In this document: piece by piece, positions 58,746 to 64,000 of the stretch | Layout of the letters: every line of letters starts with the position of its first letter | How positions within the stretch are numbered: position 1 is the stretch's first letter | Assembly: GCA_030674185.1 (NCBI GenBank) | Contig: JAPXFY010000018.1 | Span: forward strand, 51,258,755-51,322,754 | Direction of reading: 5' to 3' | Source: Monoplex corrugatus | Taxonomy: Eukaryota; Mollusca; Gastropoda; Littorinimorpha; Ranellidae | DNA length: 64,000 nucleotides | The notes under the pieces: generated by a model | Databases searched by the model: none | Told to the model about the DNA's origin: nothing | What the model saw: only the letters and a program-made list of their open reading frames with translations | Made by a program: the position numbers and the translations under genes

Positions 58746-59384
58746 TATGTGTGACAGCATATTTGCAGACGTGTGTGCAGATATGTGCGCAGTGTGGTAT
58801 TTGTTTATGTGCATAGAAATAAGTAAGAAAGAAGTTTCTGATGCACCTATCCATGCCAACATAATCATACGCATGTATGAACATGACTTACACTTTCAAA
58901 CACAATGAAATATTAAATAATACTTAATCATAAAGCAGTCAACTCATTGTCCTTTACATCAATGCAATGCCTGGGACCACACACAGATGTTTCACTTTAG
59001 GCAACAGTAAAAACAAAAGTACAACTGTACAGATGAGCTTGTTTATACAAATATTTCACTTCAGGCGATAGTAAAAACAAAAGAACAACCAAACAGTTCA
59101 CTTATTTCTCATCAGCTTTGGCCACAACACAAAAAAGAAACCTGAAAAGAGAACGACAACACATATTCAATTTACAAAAAAATGACAAGTGCCAAGGACC
59201 TTTGTAAAGTATACACAAATGACAATAATGACAGAATTACACAAACACACACAAAACTAAGGTTTAAAAAAAAAAGAAAAAAAAAGAACTACCCTGTTGC
59301 TTCATTTCTCCTACTTAAAAAAACATCAGGGAAATTCTGCTGTTGTTGTTTAAGTCATTTGATTTAAATTTTACAACACAAACA

Positions 59385-59501
59385 TTAACCCTCTGACTCC
59401 CACGCAATATACGCCAACTGCAAAAGTTCAAGTTTTTGCTTTGCTAGCATGGTTGACAATGCAGGATGCTGGTGGACAGGGTGTGAGAGTCAAACAGTTA
59501 A
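59385..59501. mobile_element. TTAA-bounded MITE lacking the inner palindrome (117 bp)
   Basis: Outer termini TTAACCCTCTGACTCCC and GAGAGTCAAACAGTTAA. The short arm GCCAACTGCAAAAG runs straight via TTCAA into the long arm GTTTTTGCTTTGCTAGCATG. Its length equals 193 minus 76, the size of the outer element with a single central TTAA. Confidence 0.88.
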
Positions 59502-60564
59502 AAATCAACATTCTATCAGTGAGATGATAACATCAATAGACTTTTCACAATGGATAAATTGTACTGTGTTGGAAGTGCTAGCACTTTCATTTAATCTGTC
59601 ACCTACAGATGAAAACCAAAATATACGAACATACATTATCTTACCAAAGAATTTAGACTGGCAAATAACCCGACAGAATGTCCATCTCAGTATTTATGAT
59701 AATTCTTAGGATCAGAACAAAGTAGGTAAGGAAAAATATCAAGATCACAATTTTTATGTGAGAGGATGAAAATCTCACTAATCTAATTTTCATGTTTATA
59801 CATTTTGTGCAATTTTCAGTCTGCTTTGTCTGCATTAAGAGTCAATGATACATGTACTGGACTTCACATGAGATAGGTGTAACAGTACTGTACCATGATG
59901 AGTCACACCATGTGACTTGGCCAAACATTCTTTGTGTGTTGGGGTTCTTTGTTTTAGTTTCTTCATGTTAGTGTCAGACTTGCCTTTTGTCCTCTCACTA
60001 CAAAGCATACAGGATTACTGTGGAGTAAAACTTTGGTCTCAGATTCTGAAGGAAGCAGGCTTTAGTGTGAGGAATGTCTAGCTGAAGCCAGTACTGTCAG
60101 GTGAACACAGTAGTGTAAATACCCACACGCAAAAAAAAGTCTGAAGTAAAGAAATCATCTATGAAACTTCAAGTGGGCCTGAGACTTTCCAAGTTTTGTT
60201 GATGCAGATGAACTTCATGTGTTTTCAACACACTTCTCCACTGTGTGCTCATATATCTCCATGAAATTAACTTTTAGTGTCATGAAAGATGATATAACCA
60301 ATACCAACACCATGTACTACCATTATTCAGTTTACTGATATGATGACATTCTAGGAAAACTTTGCAAAGACTTACAGATGAATTGGGAGAAAAACAAACA
60401 CGTGATAGAAAAACTGAATAATGATAATGATATTGACAGTTATACATTCATAAGGCAATAAACCTTGATGTATATATCATATCAAATCAAAGTTAGCAAG
60501 AAACACCACGATGGTGTGGATGGGACCTGAAGCAATAATCCCTCGACACTCTCCGGACAATCAC

Positions 60565-60654
60565 CTTCGAAGCTCCCGAAGCCATTTGATATTCCTTTCA
60601 TCAAGCAAAGAGGGCTGTCCATGCGTTGCACATATTTGTTCAATGAAACATTCA
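60565..60654 (-). CDS. Candidate SLC26 upstream exon (weak)
   Basis: Between a GTTGCCATCAG acceptor and GAAG followed by GTGATT, one frame reads NVSLNKYVQRMDSPLCLMKG and ISNGFGSFEG. It starts and ends in phase 1, as exon 1 at 57873 requires, and contains two Met codons. The donor is weak and no homology is recognised. It could equally be chance. Confidence 0.25.
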
Positions 60655-60754
60655 CTGATGGCAACAAAAACAACTTAAAGATACAGCAGTCAAACACATG
60701 CCTATTGGGAAGGGGGAGAGGGAATTACAGCTGGACAAAAACATAAGTTAGACT

Positions 60755-61270
60755 TCTGTTCTGTTCTTTTTGTTTAAAGCCCAACTGACTGTGTAGAGCC
60801 ATATCACGGCTATGACCCTTTCAAAACATACACAAGACTTTAACAAGAAAAAGAAAAAGAAGCACACATAGCAAATGCATTTGTGCACATAATCCAAGGA
60901 AATGCCCTGGCATTGACCACTCCATCCAATTCATCGCACAAGGATTTAAAAAACATACCTGAATACAACCTAAAAAAGGAAACTAAAACATCAAAAAAAA
61001 GGGCCTAAATTACCTAAAATTGCATCCACATATCTCATTTCCCTAAAGCCAAAAATGCACTTAATACATGTACCGAATTATCAATCCTGAGAAAAGTACG
61101 TTAGACTCTATCGAAGACATACAGATGAATGGACCAGCAAGGCAGAAAATAATAGGAAGAACTGACAGAAACTGAGAAAGCAAAGGAGGAAGAAAGAAGC
61201 AAAGAGAGTGACAGAAAACAGGAAATTTCTGGCACAGAATTTCCAGAAGGTGGGGATACTATTTATACTG
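60755..61270 (-). repeat. Dispersed repeat family A, copy 3
   Basis: Shares CATATCACGGCTATGACCCT, CCCTGGCATTGACCACTCCA, ATGGACCAGCAAGGCAGAAA and related blocks with the copies at 8.06 and 38.34 kb. This is the longest copy. Confidence 0.75.
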
Positions 61271-61930
61271 CAAGAGCCCCCCCAGCGTCCCCACAGGAGG
61301 ATAAGTTACACTTGAAGGGAAAAAGAGTTTCATATTTGTCACAGAGACAGGGGAGGGTTGTTCCAGATGTATGGACTAGACACAACAATGAACAACTGAC
61401 AAACCAATAAGAAGAGAGCAAAAACAGGACAGCAGACAGAGAAAAAGGTAGACACGTTGTTCACACTATAGCATACCCAGAAATGGTAACTACATTTTTA
61501 AGATGTAAAAAAAAAAAATCTTGGCAACTCGATCTATTCATTGGCATATCTTTTTTTCCATGGACCTCCATTGTGTACAGGTACATAAAGCATCCTTTCC
61601 ATGGGTCACTGGCCATTTCTCAATAATCAGATACAACATTTTACATGGATTCAGGATGGAACTGTAATTATTTGTTTTAAGCGTGACTCATCTTGGTTAT
61701 TTAGTTCTCTTTTCTGCGCAAAACTTACGATTTCATCATATTCAACATTTTCGACAACTGAAGTTACACAACAAAAATCTAAAACTCTACCCGAGGAAAC
61801 GTTTCTGTTTGTTTGCTTTACCTGTTTCGTTTATTTGGTTACAGACAGATGAAATGAAGCGAATGATTCCTCCAGAGGGCAGTCTATTTTCCTCTGCCAG
61901 ATGGTCTGCCTCAGCTATTTCTGAAACTGC

Positions 61931-62116
61931 TTAATTACGAGCTTCTGGCTTACCTGCACTCGACCCTAGTAATGTTTTTGAAAGATAAAATAAAGAGTTT
62001 AACTGGTCTGCTGCTCCTTGCCAAAAATATGCCTCAAAGGCTTCAAGGTCCTTTCCGATGCTAGAACTGTTACGGTTACAAGTTGTTACAGGGATGCTGT
62101 AGAGATGTGTTGTAGC
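61931..62116 (-). CDS. Unassigned coding-like exon (end of an upstream gene or 5' exon of SLC26)
   Basis: A minus-strand frame reads SSSIGKDLEAFEAYFWQGAA, DQLNSLFYLSKTLLGSSA, then GKPEARN and a TAA stop (61931-61933). Its composition looks coding (amphipathic helices), but I do not recognise the family. Possible acceptors are at 62117-62118, 62097-62098 and 62067-62068. AATAAA on the minus strand lies about 100 bp past the stop, favouring a terminal exon of a gene running off the right end. Against this, TGCAG followed by GTAAGC at 61953-61952 is a strong donor in phase 1, the phase SLC26 exon 1 needs. Confidence 0.45.
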   Translation of the reverse strand, partial: ATTHLYSIPVTTCNRNSSSIGKDLEAFEAYFWQGAADQLNSLFYLSKTLLGSSAGKPEARN

Positions 62117-62414
62117 CTGTGGATAGTCACCACTTTAACACCTGAAGAAATTCTATAGCATAACAAATGAAAAAGAAATGATATGTAATATAAATATTAT
62201 CAACAATAAATTCTGTTGCCCATTTATCGCATCTTAAGTCATTTGCTTAAAAAGAATTACTTTGAAGTGACCTAACCAATAGACACTACCAACCTTTTTT
62301 AACAGCACACATGTGCATGTGTGTATCTTTGTGTGTGTCTGCATGTCTGTACTCTTGATGACTATGATCACAGATCCTCTGACCTCAATCTATCTATCTA
62401 GCCATCTACATATA

Positions 62415-62660
62415 TATATACACACACACACCACATGAAATTTCTAAGTACAATAACCATCAGACACATAGACATACTGCACTAGTGAACATGTACACCA
62501 TCACACACAGACATACGACAACCACACACAAAACACACACAACACACACACACACACACAACACACACACACACACACATCGTCTAAAAACACATATGTG
62601 AATAGACATTAAAAGAAATAATGAACACACAAACACACATACATCAACCACATCTGAGTG
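62415..62660. repeat. CA microsatellite cluster
   Basis: Interrupted CA tracts, longest at about 62520-62580. Confidence 0.92.
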
Positions 62661-64000
62661 ATACAGACACCTGAAGTGTTAGTCAGGAATCTGCAGCAAT
62701 ACCCTCATGTCCATAATCATAAAGTAGGTAAGACTCGACTGTATCAGTGTATGGTCCCAATCTTCACAATGAGTCCATAGCAAAAACACTAAACTCTGGG
62801 TAAGAGCTTGACAAAAAAATCCCATAATAATTGTTCTGATTGATGGAGTTTGAATCCCAACCTTCTATTCAGTAAATACATAAAAACTATAAACTGAGAA
62901 CTGTCTGTAAAATTATCAATCACTAGCAACGGTACTGCAATGATAGTGAAACTATTAGTAATCTTGAATGCTACATTATACATACTTCCCAATTTTTTTT
63001 TCTTTCACAAAGTCATGAATATTGGCCACTGTAACAGTCTAACAGTCACAGACAGGCAGAACCTTACAAGTTAGTGATTCCGAATGACTCTTAGTCTTAG
63101 AAGTTAGAAACTGTAAATGCAGGTTGTGTCATAACACACAATGACATAAACTTACCAGCTGTTAGATTATTACATCACTTTCTAAGTGAGTGTGACTGAA
63201 TGTCTGAAGCAACATCAAAACTAACTGGTATAGTCTTGGGCATACATTGTTCTTCTGCAGAAACATTATCACTGAAGTCATGCACCTTCAGAAGGAAATA
63301 CTTCATCTCATTTAGCAGGCTGTATTAGGAGATCAAGTGAACCAACATTAAATTTACATTCCAATAAATTCAATCACACTCATAACTGAAAAAAAAATCA
63401 CATTCTATTCATTTGTTAAGTGTTTCATTCCAGTTTCAGTTTGGTCAACCAGTCAATGAGGCAAATGATTCCACATAAACTACAAAATAGTGAGTTGGTG
63501 ACAGGTCAACAGATAAAGCGTAGAACGTCAAGCTTTCAAATGCAATTTCATTATTTGGCTTTCTTTAGCTATATTAGGCATAAACTACATGAACACTCAT
63601 AATCATCAATATGACCGTAATTTTAATTTCATACATTTAAGGTCTCTCACAAGATAAGACTGGATACAGCAGATCACTGGCCTTGACCTTGGCAGTGGAT
63701 CACCTCCATTCTCGCAGAAGCCGACAGCAAGGCATGTTTTACGAATAATTACAGTAACTACAACTTAATACTGCTCGTGATTTAAGTCATGATCTGTGAC
63801 AATGGGGCAGTCTGGAGCGAAATATGTGAATGGAACGATGAAACAAATCATACATGATTATCAGGGAGACGAATCGTCTAATTCTTTAGTCATTCTGTTA
63901 GCTGTAATATTAGTCACGAATGATGCTGCTTCAGTACATGCCTGTGTATTGACTTTATCGATATATCTAATCCACTCTTTAAAACAAGCAGGCAAATCAT
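62661..64000. other. Right end of window, no firm gene
   Basis: AT-rich. A plus-strand frame from an ATG at 63802 stays open to the window end (65 codons, MGQSGAKYVNGTMK onward). A minus-strand frame from 63998 to a TGA at 63861-63863 reads FKEWIRYIDKVNTQACTEAA. Neither is recognised, and both can be chance. Confidence 0.35.

Noticed and set aside
63802..64000. Partial plus-strand gene at the right edge
   Set aside because: It is open to the window end, but only 65 codons in AT-rich DNA, with an equally good frame on the other strand.

Overview
This window looks like nuclear DNA of an invertebrate animal. Its genes are split into small exons with GT/AG introns, it carries non-LTR retrotransposon remnants and a tRNA-derived SINE, and it is extremely rich in CA/GT and GA microsatellites and in 30-67 bp minisatellites. 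The protein families and repeat style suggest a mollusc, possibly a gastropod. That is an inference; no sequence here fixes the species.

Two genes are recognised, both on the minus strand. At the left edge (571-730) lies the first coding exon of host cell factor 1 (HCFC1), whose remaining exons lie off the left end. From about 57.9 kb down to 21.5 kb runs an almost complete SLC26 anion transporter gene (SLC26A5/A6-like): 17 exons with compatible splice phases, giving about 821 residues from the first visible codon. It encodes the sulfate-transporter membrane core followed by a STAS domain carrying an acidic insert. The start codon is not settled; candidate 5' exons lie at 60.6 kb and 61.95 kb. 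The exon at 39086-39162 is 77 bp where the reading frame requires 78, so the sequence as given carries a one-base frameshift in the membrane domain.

Layout: 1-0.73 kb HCFC1 start; 1.5-3.2 kb a GA-rich minisatellite split by a LINE 3' end; 3.9-5.35 kb antisense LINE fragments; 5.5-21.5 kb intergenic DNA with many tandem arrays and no recognisable gene; 21.5-57.9 kb the SLC26 gene, whose introns hold most of the repeats; 57.9-64 kb upstream DNA with GT tracts, a dispersed repeat, and one unassigned coding-like exon at 61.9-62.1 kb.

The most interesting structure is a family of short elements bounded by TTAA, with about 16 copies and mostly inside the SLC26 introns. Full copies are 193 bp: an outer element holding an 80-bp near-perfect palindrome that is itself bounded by TTAA. 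One copy (59385-59501) is 117 bp, exactly the length expected if the inner palindrome were absent and a single TTAA remained. This fits nested, precise TTAA transposition as in piggyBac-type elements. Separately, several exon edges of the SLC26 gene (exons 2, 7 and 13, possibly 16) are continuous with tandem arrays that copy the splice site.
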